A stretch of 64,000 nucleotides of DNA from Catellatospora sp. TT07R-123. Lineage in GTDB: Bacteria > Actinomycetota > Actinomycetes > Mycobacteriales > Micromonosporaceae. A program made the translations under genes and the position numbers. A model generated the notes under the pieces. That model was not told the DNA's origin. It worked only from the letters and a program-made list of their open reading frames with translations, and did not search any database. The stretch is from positions 2,914,001 through 2,978,000 of the forward strand of contig NZ_BNEM01000001.1 of assembly GCF_018327705.1 (NCBI RefSeq). The letters run 5' to 3'. Shown here piece by piece: positions 25,544-33,073 of this stretch; within the stretch, counting starts at the first letter, position 1, and each line of letters begins with the position of its first letter.

Positions 25544-26526
25544 ATCACCGGCAGCACCATCGTCTGGTCCAGGGCGGGCGCGGCGGTGGCGGGCGCGGTG
25601 CGGCGCTGTGCCCACCGGGCCCGGTTGCCCGCCGCGTCGGCGGCCCGGCGCAGGCTGTCCGCCGCGGCGGCCGCGGCCTCGCTGGCCAGCCACGCCGTCT
25701 TCTCCCGCGCGGCGGCGCGGCCGTACTCGTCGCGCAGGCTCTGCCGGGCCGCCCGGCACAGCTCCGCCTCCTGCTCGATCGGGTGGCGGCGCGGGTCCCA
25801 ACCGGCCCGGTGCGCCAGCGCGTCGCTGAGCTCCAGCGCCGACAGGCGGTTGTGCGCGGAGGCCGACATGGCGTTGCGGTGCAGGAAGCGCTCGCGGAAC
25901 GCGTACTCGGCGGGGGTCTGCGGGGTGCGCGGCAGCGGGATGGCCCTGGCGGCCAGCACCCGGCGCGCGTCGGTGTCGGCGGCGTCGAACTCGTGCCAGG
26001 CGCGCTCGGCGGCGTCCTGGGCGGCCAGCCACTCGTCGCGGCGGCGACCGGCGACCGCGGCGGCCCGGTCGGCCGCCAGCCCCGCCTCCTTCGCCCGCTG
26101 CTGGAGCGTACGGGTGTGCGCCGCGAGGAGCTGTCCGGTGGACGGACCGGCGGGGACCGGCTCCGGCTCCACCGCCACCGCCCCGGTGAACGCCGCGCGC
26201 AGCAGCTCGCCGAGGCGGCGCAGCGGCCGCGCCACGGCGGGCACGGCGCTGTCGCGCACGGCCGTGACCCCGCGCCGGACGAAGGCGGCACTGCCGCGGG
26301 CGTCGCCGTCGCGACCGGTGGCCACGCCGTAGGCGGTGCGGTGCGGGGCGAACGCGTCGCGGTGCGCGGTCGCGCGGGAGGTGGGCACGTCGTCGTCGCG
26401 GTCGACGGTGACGCGGTGGTAGGCGGCCAGCGCGATCGCGGCCAGGGCGGCGGCGACGGCCAGCCCGAGCCAGATCAGGGCGGCGTGGGACAGGCCGAGC
26501 AGCAGGTTGGCGAAGACGACGTCCAT
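25516..26526 (-). CDS. Uncharacterised membrane-anchored helical protein
   Basis: 336 residues, no family recognised. One N-terminal membrane helix (about 8-35) is followed by a long Ala/Arg/Glu-rich cytoplasmic part with probable coiled coil (about 135-310: repeated A-A-E/R patterns). The C-terminal tail carries DQTMVLPV (Thr322), nearly the same octamer as in the tail of the glycosyltransferase-acyltransferase fusion. It precedes a small secreted-protein gene on the same strand (144 bp away). Function unknown. Confidence 0.6.
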   Translation of the reverse strand: MDVVFANLLLGLSHAALIWLGLAVAAALAAIALAAYHRVTVDRDDDVPTSRATAHRDAFAPHRTAYGVATGRDGDARGSAAFVRRGVTAVRDSAVPAVARPLRRLGELLRAAFTGAVAVEPEPVPAGPSTGQLLAAHTRTLQQRAKEAGLAADRAAAVAGRRRDEWLAAQDAAERAWHEFDAADTDARRVLAARAIPLPRTPQTPAEYAFRERFLHRNAMSASAHNRLSALELSDALAHRAGWDPRRHPIEQEAELCRAARQSLRDEYGRAAAREKTAWLASEAAAAAADSLRRAADAAGNRARWAQRRTAPATAAPALDQTMVLPVIQAAANRSR

Positions 26527-26669
26527 GGTTCGACACCTCGGGGTGAGCGGTGTGGGCGAGGGGTGCGCGCATACGGCCGCGACGCGGCGGCGTCAGGCGG
26601 CGGGCAGCACGGTGTTGGGGGTGCGCGTCAGCGCGGTGGAGGACGGGTGCGGCGCGAGGGGCCGCCGGC

Positions 26670-27077
26670 TCAGTGCGCGGCGGGCGGGGCGCGGGAGGTG
26701 CGGCCGTCGGCGAAGGGGTCGCCGATCGGCTGCGGGCAGGTGTGCGGCCCGAAGGTCAGTGCGACGGGCTCACCGGGCCCGAGCAGCAGCCGCACCACCG
26801 GGGCGGCGTCGCAGGGGGCCGGGGCGGCGCGGTCGACGGTGGCGGCCGGTCCGGCCGGGGCGAACTCGACTGCGGCGGCCGAACCGGACGTCGCGGGAAC
26901 CACCCGCATGTCCTCGGTGGACAGCGTCGGGCAGGCGGCCGCCGGGCTGGACAGCAGCGACATCAGCACCAGTGCCGCGAGCAGACGCAGCGACAGGCGC
27001 GCGACCCACCGAAGTGGACCCGCGAGCGCGCTGAATGTCACGAAAAGAAAACTACCCCGCCCGGCCCGCCGTCGCAT
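26670..27077 (-). CDS. Small secreted protein of unknown function
   Basis: 135 residues from ATG 27077 (a GTG at 27041 would give 123). A basic N-terminus and hydrophobic segment ending LLSSPAAAC form a signal peptide; the Cys after AAA could be a lipobox cysteine, though LSSPAAAC is a poor lipobox. The mature part has four cysteines (CPTL, PCDAA, HTCPQ) and TEDMRVVPATSGSAAAVEFAPAG. No family is recognised. Confidence 0.55.
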   Translation of the reverse strand: MRRRAGRGSFLFVTFSALAGPLRWVARLSLRLLAALVLMSLLSSPAAACPTLSTEDMRVVPATSGSAAAVEFAPAGPAATVDRAAPAPCDAAPVVRLLLGPGEPVALTFGPHTCPQPIGDPFADGRTSRAPPAAH

Positions 27078-27117
27078 CCCAAGTGGTCGACACCACAAGA
27101 AAGCAGCAAGATTGCGG

Positions 27118-27163
27118 ATCGTGGACGCCAGGTGCTGCCAGAGCGACACCCCGCGTCCACGAT
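27118..27163. terminator. Hairpin downstream of the ADP-ribosylglycohydrolase gene
   Basis: Perfect 11-bp arms ATCGTGGACGC (27118-27128) and GCGTCCACGAT (27153-27163), with repeats of GCGGATC/TCGGATC on the flanks. It lies 18 bases past the minus-strand stop at 27181 and probably terminates that operon. Confidence 0.65.
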
Positions 27164-27180
27164 TTCGGATCACCGCCGCG

Positions 27181-28092
27181 CTACTCGTCGAGCCAGGCGG
27201 GCAGGGGTTCGCGGGCGGCCAGCCAGTCGGCGGGGATGCCGTCGCGGCCCGTGTACGCCGCGACGATGCCGCCCGCGATCGCGGCCGTCGTGTCGATGTC
27301 GCCGCCCGCCCTGACGCAGGCCCGGATCGCGGCCGGGTAGTCGTCGAGCCATCGCGCCGCGACCCACAGCGTGAACGGGACCGTGTCCTGCGCGGTGACG
27401 CCCGAACCGTTGCCCAGCACGTACGCGGCCTCGGCGACCGGGACGTGCAGCATCCGCCGCGCCGCCGCCGTGTACTGACGCACCTTTCCGCGCGGCAGGT
27501 ACTCCAGGACGGCGTCGAGGAAGGGGCCGGGCTTCGGGCGTACCCCCGACAGGCGGCCCGCGACCGCGAGGCTCGCCGCGACCGCGACCCCGACGGCGCC
27601 TGCCACCCCCTCCGGGTGCGCGTGCGTGACCTGCGCCGATAGCACCGCCTGCGCTGCGGCCCGGCTCGGGTCGGCGGCGAAGTACGCCCCCAGCGGCGCC
27701 ACCCGCATCGCGGCCCCGTTGCCGCAGGAACCCTGCCCGTCGAAGAGTTCGGCCGCGGCCCGCTGCCAGGGCACGCCCTGGCGGACGTTGTGCAGCAGCA
27801 CGAACGCGCCGACACCGTAGCCCCGGTTCGGCTCGCAGCGCTGGGCGAAGGATTCCACCAGCTCATCGGGGTCGATCCGGCCGGCCCGGCGCAGCATCCA
27901 CAGCACCGAGCAGGCCATCTCGCTGTCGTCGGTCCACTCCCAGACCGGAGGCGGAACGATCCCCGCCAGTAGATCGTCGACCTTGGGGCCGACCGTGAAG
28001 TACTGCGCTCCCAGCGCGTCACCGACGGTGAGTCCCGCCAGGCTGTCCGCGGCGTATCCCAGCCGCGTGCTCTCGTGAAGGATGAAGGACAT
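27181..28092 (-). CDS. ADP-ribosylglycohydrolase (DraG family)
   Basis: 303 residues. The metal and ribose-binding signatures are all present: LAGLTVGDALGAQY, WTDDSEMACSVLW (DD-S-E-M), SCGNGAAMRVAPLG and GGDIDTTAAIAGGIVAAYTG. Family members remove ADP-ribose from proteins or small molecules. A GTG two codons upstream (28098) is an alternative start. The WYL regulator lies 41 bp upstream on the same strand, so the two are likely co-transcribed. Confidence 0.9.
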   Translation of the reverse strand: MSFILHESTRLGYAADSLAGLTVGDALGAQYFTVGPKVDDLLAGIVPPPVWEWTDDSEMACSVLWMLRRAGRIDPDELVESFAQRCEPNRGYGVGAFVLLHNVRQGVPWQRAAAELFDGQGSCGNGAAMRVAPLGAYFAADPSRAAAQAVLSAQVTHAHPEGVAGAVGVAVAASLAVAGRLSGVRPKPGPFLDAVLEYLPRGKVRQYTAAARRMLHVPVAEAAYVLGNGSGVTAQDTVPFTLWVAARWLDDYPAAIRACVRAGGDIDTTAAIAGGIVAAYTGRDGIPADWLAAREPLPAWLDE

Positions 28093-28133
28093 CTCCACCC
28101 GATCCTTGCGCCGGGGCGGCCCGGAAGCAACGG

Positions 28134-29093
28134 CTATCCGGCGGCGCGGTGCAGCCGCTCCGCCAGCGACCGCAGCGCGGCCGACAGCTCCGGGGCGTCC
28201 ACCACGGTGAAGTCGGCGTCGAGCAGGCCGAGCCACAGCGCCATGGTCTCGGCGTTGTCGGCGCCGACGGTGACCGCGCAGGTGTGCTCGTCGGCGACCT
28301 CGATCGACCCGGCGGAGGCGGGCAGCCGCTGCGCGATCACGTCGGCGGGCGCGTGCACGATCAGCCGGGCCCGGTAGTGCCAGGCGGCGGTGGACACGCC
28401 GCGGGAGACGTACGCGGCGAGGTCTTCGGCGGGCAGCGGGCGCGGGGCGAAGCGCGGGCCGCCGGGGGTGCGCGGCTCGATCCGGTCGACCCGGAACGTG
28501 CGCCAGTCCCCGCGAGCGGTGTCGTAGCCGACCAGGTACCACTTGCGACCCCAGTTGACCAGGCGGTACGGCTCGACGTCGCGGCGGGTGGCGGTGCCGT
28601 CGTGGGCACGGTAGTCGAACCGGACGCGCTCGGCGTCGCGGCAGGCGGCGGCCAGGGTGGTCAGCACGGAGGCGTCGACCTGCGGGCCGCGCCGGGCCGA
28701 GGGCACCGCCACCGTGTACGACTGGAGCGCGTTGACCCGCCGCCGCAGCCGCACCGGCAGCACCTGCTCCACCTTGGCCAGTGCCCGCAGCGACGTCTCC
28801 TCGATCCCCGCGATCGACCCGCCCGCCGCCGTACGCAGCCCCACCGCGACCGCGACCGCCTCCTCGTCGTCGAGCAGCAGCGGCGGCAGGTTCGCCCCGG
28901 CGCCGAGCCGGTAGCCGCCGACCGCGCCGCGGGTGGCGTGCACGGGGTAGCCGAGGGTGCGCAGCCGCTCCACGTCGTTGCGGATGGTGCGGGTGCTGAC
29001 GTCGAGGCGGCCGGCCAGCTCGGGGCCGCTCCACTCGCGCGGGGTCTGCAGCAGCGACAGCAGTCGCAGCAGGCGGGCTGAGGTCTCCAACAT
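28134..29093 (-). CDS. WYL-domain transcriptional regulator
   Basis: 319 residues. An N-terminal winged HTH (about 1-60: WSGPELAGRLDVSTRTIRNDVERLRTLGYPVHA) is followed by a WYL domain (about 135-230: VRFDYRAHDG, YRLVNWGRKWYLVGYDTARGDWRTFRVDRI) and a C-terminal extension (WCX-like). WYL proteins sense ligands or nucleic acids and often act as repressors or activators. The ATG at 29093 is chosen; a start at 29114 is possible. It is divergent from an exporter, with a shared inverted repeat between them, and probably regulates both units. Confidence 0.9.
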   Translation of the reverse strand: MLETSARLLRLLSLLQTPREWSGPELAGRLDVSTRTIRNDVERLRTLGYPVHATRGAVGGYRLGAGANLPPLLLDDEEAVAVAVGLRTAAGGSIAGIEETSLRALAKVEQVLPVRLRRRVNALQSYTVAVPSARRGPQVDASVLTTLAAACRDAERVRFDYRAHDGTATRRDVEPYRLVNWGRKWYLVGYDTARGDWRTFRVDRIEPRTPGGPRFAPRPLPAEDLAAYVSRGVSTAAWHYRARLIVHAPADVIAQRLPASAGSIEVADEHTCAVTVGADNAETMALWLGLLDADFTVVDAPELSAALRSLAERLHRAAG

Positions 29094-29115
29094 GTTTTCA
29101 TCCTGCCACTTCATC

Positions 29116-29137
29116 AGGAACGAACCGTTCCTAATAT
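29116..29137 (+). promoter_or_regulatory. Operator and -10 element between WYL regulator and exporter
   Basis: AGGAACG-AAC-CGTTCCT (29116-29132) is a perfect 7-3-7 inverted repeat. TAATAT (29132-29137) abuts it and is a good -10 for the exporter, whose ATG lies 18 bases on, so the mRNA leader would be very short. The WYL protein is the obvious candidate to bind here. Confidence 0.6.
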
Positions 29138-29155
29138 GCTGGCAGGGTTCACCGC

Positions 29156-30616
29156 ATGACGAACATCAGCAACGGCCGCCGCTGGCTCGGCCTGCTCGCG
29201 ATCCTGGCCGCCACCCTCATGAACCTGCTCGACGCGACGGTGGTGAACGTGGCCGCCCCGTCGATCCTGGCCGACCTGCACGGCGACTACGCCGACCTGC
29301 AGTGGATCGCCGCCGGGTACACCCTGGCCCTGGCCGTCGGGCTGCTGGTCGGCGGGCGGCTGGGCGACATGTTCGGGCGGCGGCGGATGCTGCTGCTCGG
29401 CGTGGCCGGCTTCGTGGCCGCGTCGCTGCTGTGCGCGGCGGCCTGGTCGCCGGGTGCGCTGATCGCGGCCCGGGTGGTGCAGGGCCTGTTCGGGGCGGTG
29501 ATGATCCCGCAGGGCTTCGGCCTGATCCGCGACCTGTTCGGCCCGGCCGACCTGGGCAAGGCGTTCGGCGCGTTCGGGCCCGCGATCGGGCTGTCCACCA
29601 TCCTTGGGCCGATCGTGGCCGGGGCGCTGGTCGACGCCGACATCCTCGGCACCGGCTGGCGCATGGTGTTCGGCATCAACCTGCCGCTGGGCGCGTTCGC
29701 CCTGCTGGCGGGCCTGCGTACGCTGCCCGCCGGGCGCGTCGCGGTGGCGGTGCGGCGGCTGGACCCGACCGGGGCGCTGCTGGCCGGGGCGGGCATGTTC
29801 CTGCTGGTGTACCCGCTGATGCAGGGCCGCGAGGCGGGCTGGCCCGCGTGGACCTGGGCGATGCTGACCGCGTCGGTGGCGGTGCTGGGCCTGTTCGCCG
29901 TGCAGCAGCTGCGCCGCAAGGCGTCCGGGGGCACGCCGCTGGTGGAGCTGAGCGTGTTCGCGAAGCGGTCATACACCTCGGGTGCGCTGTTCGTGCTGGT
30001 CTTCTTCGGCGCCATCGTCGGCTTCTCGCTCGCGGTCGGCCTGTTCCTCCAGCTCGGCCAGGGCAAGAGCCCGATCGGGGCGAGCCTTTCCATGGCGGCG
30101 TGGGCGATCGGCGCGTTCCTCGGCTCGGGCTTCAGCGCCGGGGCGATGGCGAAGCTCGGCCGCCGCATCCTGCACCTCGGCCTGGCCGTGATGACCGTGG
30201 GCCTGGTGCTGCTGTACGCCGCGTTCGCGAGCCAGGGCATGGGCATCGGCGGCTGGCACCTCGGCGTGCCGCTGCTGGTGTACGGCGCGGGCATGGGCAT
30301 GATCTTCGTGCCGCTGTTCGACGTCGTCATGGGCGAGATCGCCGACCATGAGGTCGGTTCGGCCGCGGGCATCCTGGAGTCGATCCAGCAGCTCGGCTCG
30401 TCGCTGGGCGTGGCCGCGCTGGGCACCGTGTTCTTCTCGACCGTCGGCGCCGCCTCCGGCGGGGCGGGGTTCCTCACCGCCGCGCAGCGGGTCACGCTGA
30501 TCGCCGCCGCGCTGACCGTGGCCGCGTTCGGCCTGGCGTTCGCGCTGCCCAAGCGGGCCCGCCAGGGCCACGCCCCGGCCGAGGCGGCCGCCCCCGCCGA
30601 GCCCGCCTTCGCCTAA
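29156..30616 (+). CDS. MFS drug exporter, DHA2 (EmrB/QacA-type, 14 helices)
   Basis: 486 residues. Motif C/antiporter hallmarks and the N-terminal LMNLLDATVVNVAAPSILADLHGDYADLQWIAAGYTL are typical of DHA2 multidrug exporters; GGRLGDMFGRRRMLLLGV is the motif A loop. About 14 hydrophobic segments. It should export a lipophilic drug in exchange for protons. Divergent to the WYL regulator, which probably represses it. Confidence 0.9.
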   Translation: MTNISNGRRWLGLLAILAATLMNLLDATVVNVAAPSILADLHGDYADLQWIAAGYTLALAVGLLVGGRLGDMFGRRRMLLLGVAGFVAASLLCAAAWSPGALIAARVVQGLFGAVMIPQGFGLIRDLFGPADLGKAFGAFGPAIGLSTILGPIVAGALVDADILGTGWRMVFGINLPLGAFALLAGLRTLPAGRVAVAVRRLDPTGALLAGAGMFLLVYPLMQGREAGWPAWTWAMLTASVAVLGLFAVQQLRRKASGGTPLVELSVFAKRSYTSGALFVLVFFGAIVGFSLAVGLFLQLGQGKSPIGASLSMAAWAIGAFLGSGFSAGAMAKLGRRILHLGLAVMTVGLVLLYAAFASQGMGIGGWHLGVPLLVYGAGMGMIFVPLFDVVMGEIADHEVGSAAGILESIQQLGSSLGVAALGTVFFSTVGAASGGAGFLTAAQRVTLIAAALTVAAFGLAFALPKRARQGHAPAEAAAPAEPAFA

Positions 30617-30631
30617 CCCCGAAGGACGTAA

Positions 30632-30677
30632 GGAAGGGCACCTTCTTATCGCATTGCGAGGTAGAAGGTGCCCTTCT
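30632..30677. repeat. Dispersed palindromic repeat, family D copy 2 (terminator-like)
   Basis: Arms GGAAGGGCACCTTCT (30632-30646) and AGAAGGTGCCCTTCT (30663-30677) pair with one mismatch at the base; loop of 16. It follows the exporter gene by 15 bases. The core is shared with 8596-8672. Confidence 0.8.
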
Positions 30678-30730
30678 TGACGCCGCTGTCGGAGGGTGGG
30701 GATAGCGTCGGGCGCGTCCATGGTGGAGCG

Positions 30731-31066
30731 ATGAGGGCGGAAGCGATGTACCGACAGGGAGATGTGCTGGTGCAGCCGATGGCGCGGGAGGCGCTGCCGG
30801 TCGGGCTGGTCGACGCGCCGCGCGACCGCGGCAACCGGATGGTGCTGGCGTACGGCGAGGCCACCGGCCACGCGCACGTGCTCACCGGCGACCGGGTGAG
30901 CCTGCTGTGCCCGCCCGACGACCCCGGCACGCTGTACGTGATCGTCGAGGGCTACGGCCGCCTCGGCCACGAGGAGCACGGCGCGATCGGGCTGCCGGTC
31001 GGCAGCTACAAGGTGATCCGCCAGCGGGAGTACCTCCCCGGCGCGATCCGCCCGGTCGCGGACTGA
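30731..31066 (+). CDS. Small conserved protein upstream of DUF6745 gene
   Basis: 111 residues; ATG 30731 has GGTGGAG five bases upstream (ATG 30746 is also possible). The sequence YRQGDVLVQPM, NRMVLAYGEATGHAHVL and EEHGAIGLPVGSYKVIRQREY suggests a small beta-barrel. I know no function. It lies 11 bases before the DUF6745 gene, with which it should form an operon. The HGAIGLPVGSY.V motif and histidines might bind metal (inference). Confidence 0.75.
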   Translation: MRAEAMYRQGDVLVQPMAREALPVGLVDAPRDRGNRMVLAYGEATGHAHVLTGDRVSLLCPPDDPGTLYVIVEGYGRLGHEEHGAIGLPVGSYKVIRQREYLPGAIRPVAD

Positions 31067-31077
31067 GAGGCGCGGAC

Positions 31078-32199
31078 ATGCTGCTGGAGGACATGGACCT
31101 GGCCCAGCGGGCCGAGGCGTGGCTCGGCTCGGGCCTGTGCACCGAACCGGCCGAGCGGGCCGCCGCCGAGGCGGGCGTGCGCCAGGCGTACGCGGCCGCG
31201 GGGCTGCCCGCACCGGCGCGCATCGTGTGGCTGGGCTCGCCCGAAGCCGGGGCGGTCGCGGTCGCGCTGCTGACCACCGGCGCCGCCGGGACGCTGCCCG
31301 CCGGGGCGGAGCTGGTGCGCACGCGGCTGCTCACGCAGGGCTGCGCGCCCGGCACGCAGCAGCTCGGCCGCTCGGTGCGGCCGCAGGTGCGCACGGCGCC
31401 GTGGGCGCGGGCCCGCGCCGCGCTGTCGGCCCGGCTGGGCGGGGTCGGCTTCGCCCGGCACTGGGCGGCCAGCGCCCGGCGGCCGTGGCAGCAGCTCAAC
31501 GAGCAGCTGGCCACCCCGCTGCGGACCCGGCTGGACGCGCAGTTCGCCGCCGACACCGGCCCGCTCGGGCAGGCGGCGCGGGCGGCGCTGCTGGACGTGG
31601 TGCACGGCCAGCACGACGCGGCCTGGCTGCCCGCGTTCACCGGCGCGGCCGTGGACGGCGAGCTGTCCGGACTGGCGGCGGTCGCCGCGAGCGCGGGCTG
31701 GTGGTGGGCGTACGAGCAGGTCGCGATCCTCACCGAGCGCCCGACCGCGCTGCACCGCGACAACCTGGGCCGCCTGCACCACGGCTCCGGCCCGGCCCTG
31801 TCCTACCCGGACGGCTTCGCGCTGTACGCCTGGCGCGGCATGCCGATCCCGCCGGACGTCGCGGCCGAGCTGCCCCGGCTGACCATCGAGCGCATCCGCG
31901 CCGAGGACAACGCCGAGGTGCGCCGGGTCATGCTGGAGTTCTTCGGCTACGACCGCTACCTGCGCGAGTCCAAGGCCCGCGAGCTGCACCGCGACGAGAC
32001 GGGCATCCTGTGGCGGGTGGAGCTGCCCGGCGACGAGCCGCTGGTGATGGTCGAGGTGGTGAACTCGACGGCCGAGCCGGACGGCAGCTTCCGGACGTAC
32101 TTCCTGCGGGTGCCGCCGACCACGCGCACCGCCCGGGGCGGGGTGGCGTGGACGTTCGGGGTCACCGAGGAGGAGTATCAGCCGCTGGTGCAGACATAG
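31078..32199 (+). CDS. DUF6745 domain protein
   Basis: 373 residues, soluble. The C-terminal half holds the recognisable stretch LHRDNLGRLHHGSGPALSYPDGFALYAWRGMPIPPDV followed by IERIRAEDNAEVRRVMLEFFGYDRYL, which I associate with DUF6745 of actinobacteria. The N-terminal half is Ala-rich and helical. Function unknown. Its last 38 bases overlap the end of the convergent STM4011-family gene. Confidence 0.75.
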   Translation: MLLEDMDLAQRAEAWLGSGLCTEPAERAAAEAGVRQAYAAAGLPAPARIVWLGSPEAGAVAVALLTTGAAGTLPAGAELVRTRLLTQGCAPGTQQLGRSVRPQVRTAPWARARAALSARLGGVGFARHWAASARRPWQQLNEQLATPLRTRLDAQFAADTGPLGQAARAALLDVVHGQHDAAWLPAFTGAAVDGELSGLAAVAASAGWWWAYEQVAILTERPTALHRDNLGRLHHGSGPALSYPDGFALYAWRGMPIPPDVAAELPRLTIERIRAEDNAEVRRVMLEFFGYDRYLRESKARELHRDETGILWRVELPGDEPLVMVEVVNSTAEPDGSFRTYFLRVPPTTRTARGGVAWTFGVTEEEYQPLVQT

Positions 32200-33073
32200 C
32201 CGCCGCCGGGGCGCCCCAGGTCGGCCCGGGGCCGGCCGGTATGCGTTCGAGCACGCCGCCCGCGAAGACGGAGTAGAGGTCCAGCCGTTTGAGGTGCACG
32301 TAGCCGATGTGGCAGTCGCACTCGGCCTTCGTGCATCCGCGCGGCCCCAGCGCGGCGCGGTACGAGCCGTCGTACAGGTTGCCCAGCGGCTCGGGCAGGA
32401 AGTGGCAGCGGCGCACCGTGCCGTCGCCGAGCACGGACAGCGCCGTCTCGCCCGCGCGGCACTCGTGCCCGAGCGAGGCGTGCGGGCGGACGCTGTACCC
32501 GAACAGCGGGTCGATCGCCGTCCACGCGGCCTCCGCACCGGCGTCGTAGGAGTGCCCCTCGGCGGCGTTGATCCACAGGTAGGTCGACTCCGGCAGCAGG
32601 GCCCGTACGGCGTGCGCCTCGGCGAGGTGCTCGGGCAGGCCGACCATGCCGACCGAGTGCCGGACGCCGTGGGCGGCCAGCCACGCCGCCTTGGCCAGGA
32701 AGCGGTCCCGGGTCACCTGGCCGGGGTGGTAGGTCGCCCACAGCGCGACGTGTTCGCGGTCGGCGTCGAGCAGCCAGTCCAGCCGCCCGGACAGGTTGGT
32801 CTGGATCGCGACCCGGTCCACGTGCGGCAGGTGCGACAGCTCGACCAGCGCGCGGCGGTACCAGGACCGCACCAGCCCCTCGCCCCACGGTGTGAACAGG
32901 ACCGAGATCGTGTCACCGGCCTGGTTGGCGCGCACCCAGTCGACGAAGCGGTCCAGCGCGGCCCGGTCGGCGCGCAGCTGCTCCCGGCTGTCGCGCCGCT
33001 TCGCGAACGGGCAGTACGGGCAGTCGTAGTCGCAGGAGGCCAGCGGGCCGCGATACAGGATGGACAGGTTCAT
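32162..33073 (-). CDS. STM4011 family radical SAM protein
   Basis: 303 residues. The radical SAM cluster motif CX3CX2C is Cys14, Cys18, Cys21 (SCDYDCPYC) right at the N-terminus. Additional cysteines near the C-terminus (GHECRAG, RRCHF, GCTKAECDCH) resemble SPASM-type auxiliary Fe-S ligands. The gene is last of five overlapping or closely packed minus-strand genes in the STM4015-4014-4013-4012-4011 order known from Salmonella and many actinobacteria. The ATG overlaps the previous stop (ATGA). The reaction is unknown; with two radical SAM enzymes the pathway should carry out at least one radical C-H or methyl-type chemistry. Confidence 0.9.
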   Translation of the reverse strand: MNLSILYRGPLASCDYDCPYCPFAKRRDSREQLRADRAALDRFVDWVRANQAGDTISVLFTPWGEGLVRSWYRRALVELSHLPHVDRVAIQTNLSGRLDWLLDADREHVALWATYHPGQVTRDRFLAKAAWLAAHGVRHSVGMVGLPEHLAEAHAVRALLPESTYLWINAAEGHSYDAGAEAAWTAIDPLFGYSVRPHASLGHECRAGETALSVLGDGTVRRCHFLPEPLGNLYDGSYRAALGPRGCTKAECDCHIGYVHLKRLDLYSVFAGGVLERIPAGPGPTWGAPAAAMSAPAADTPPR

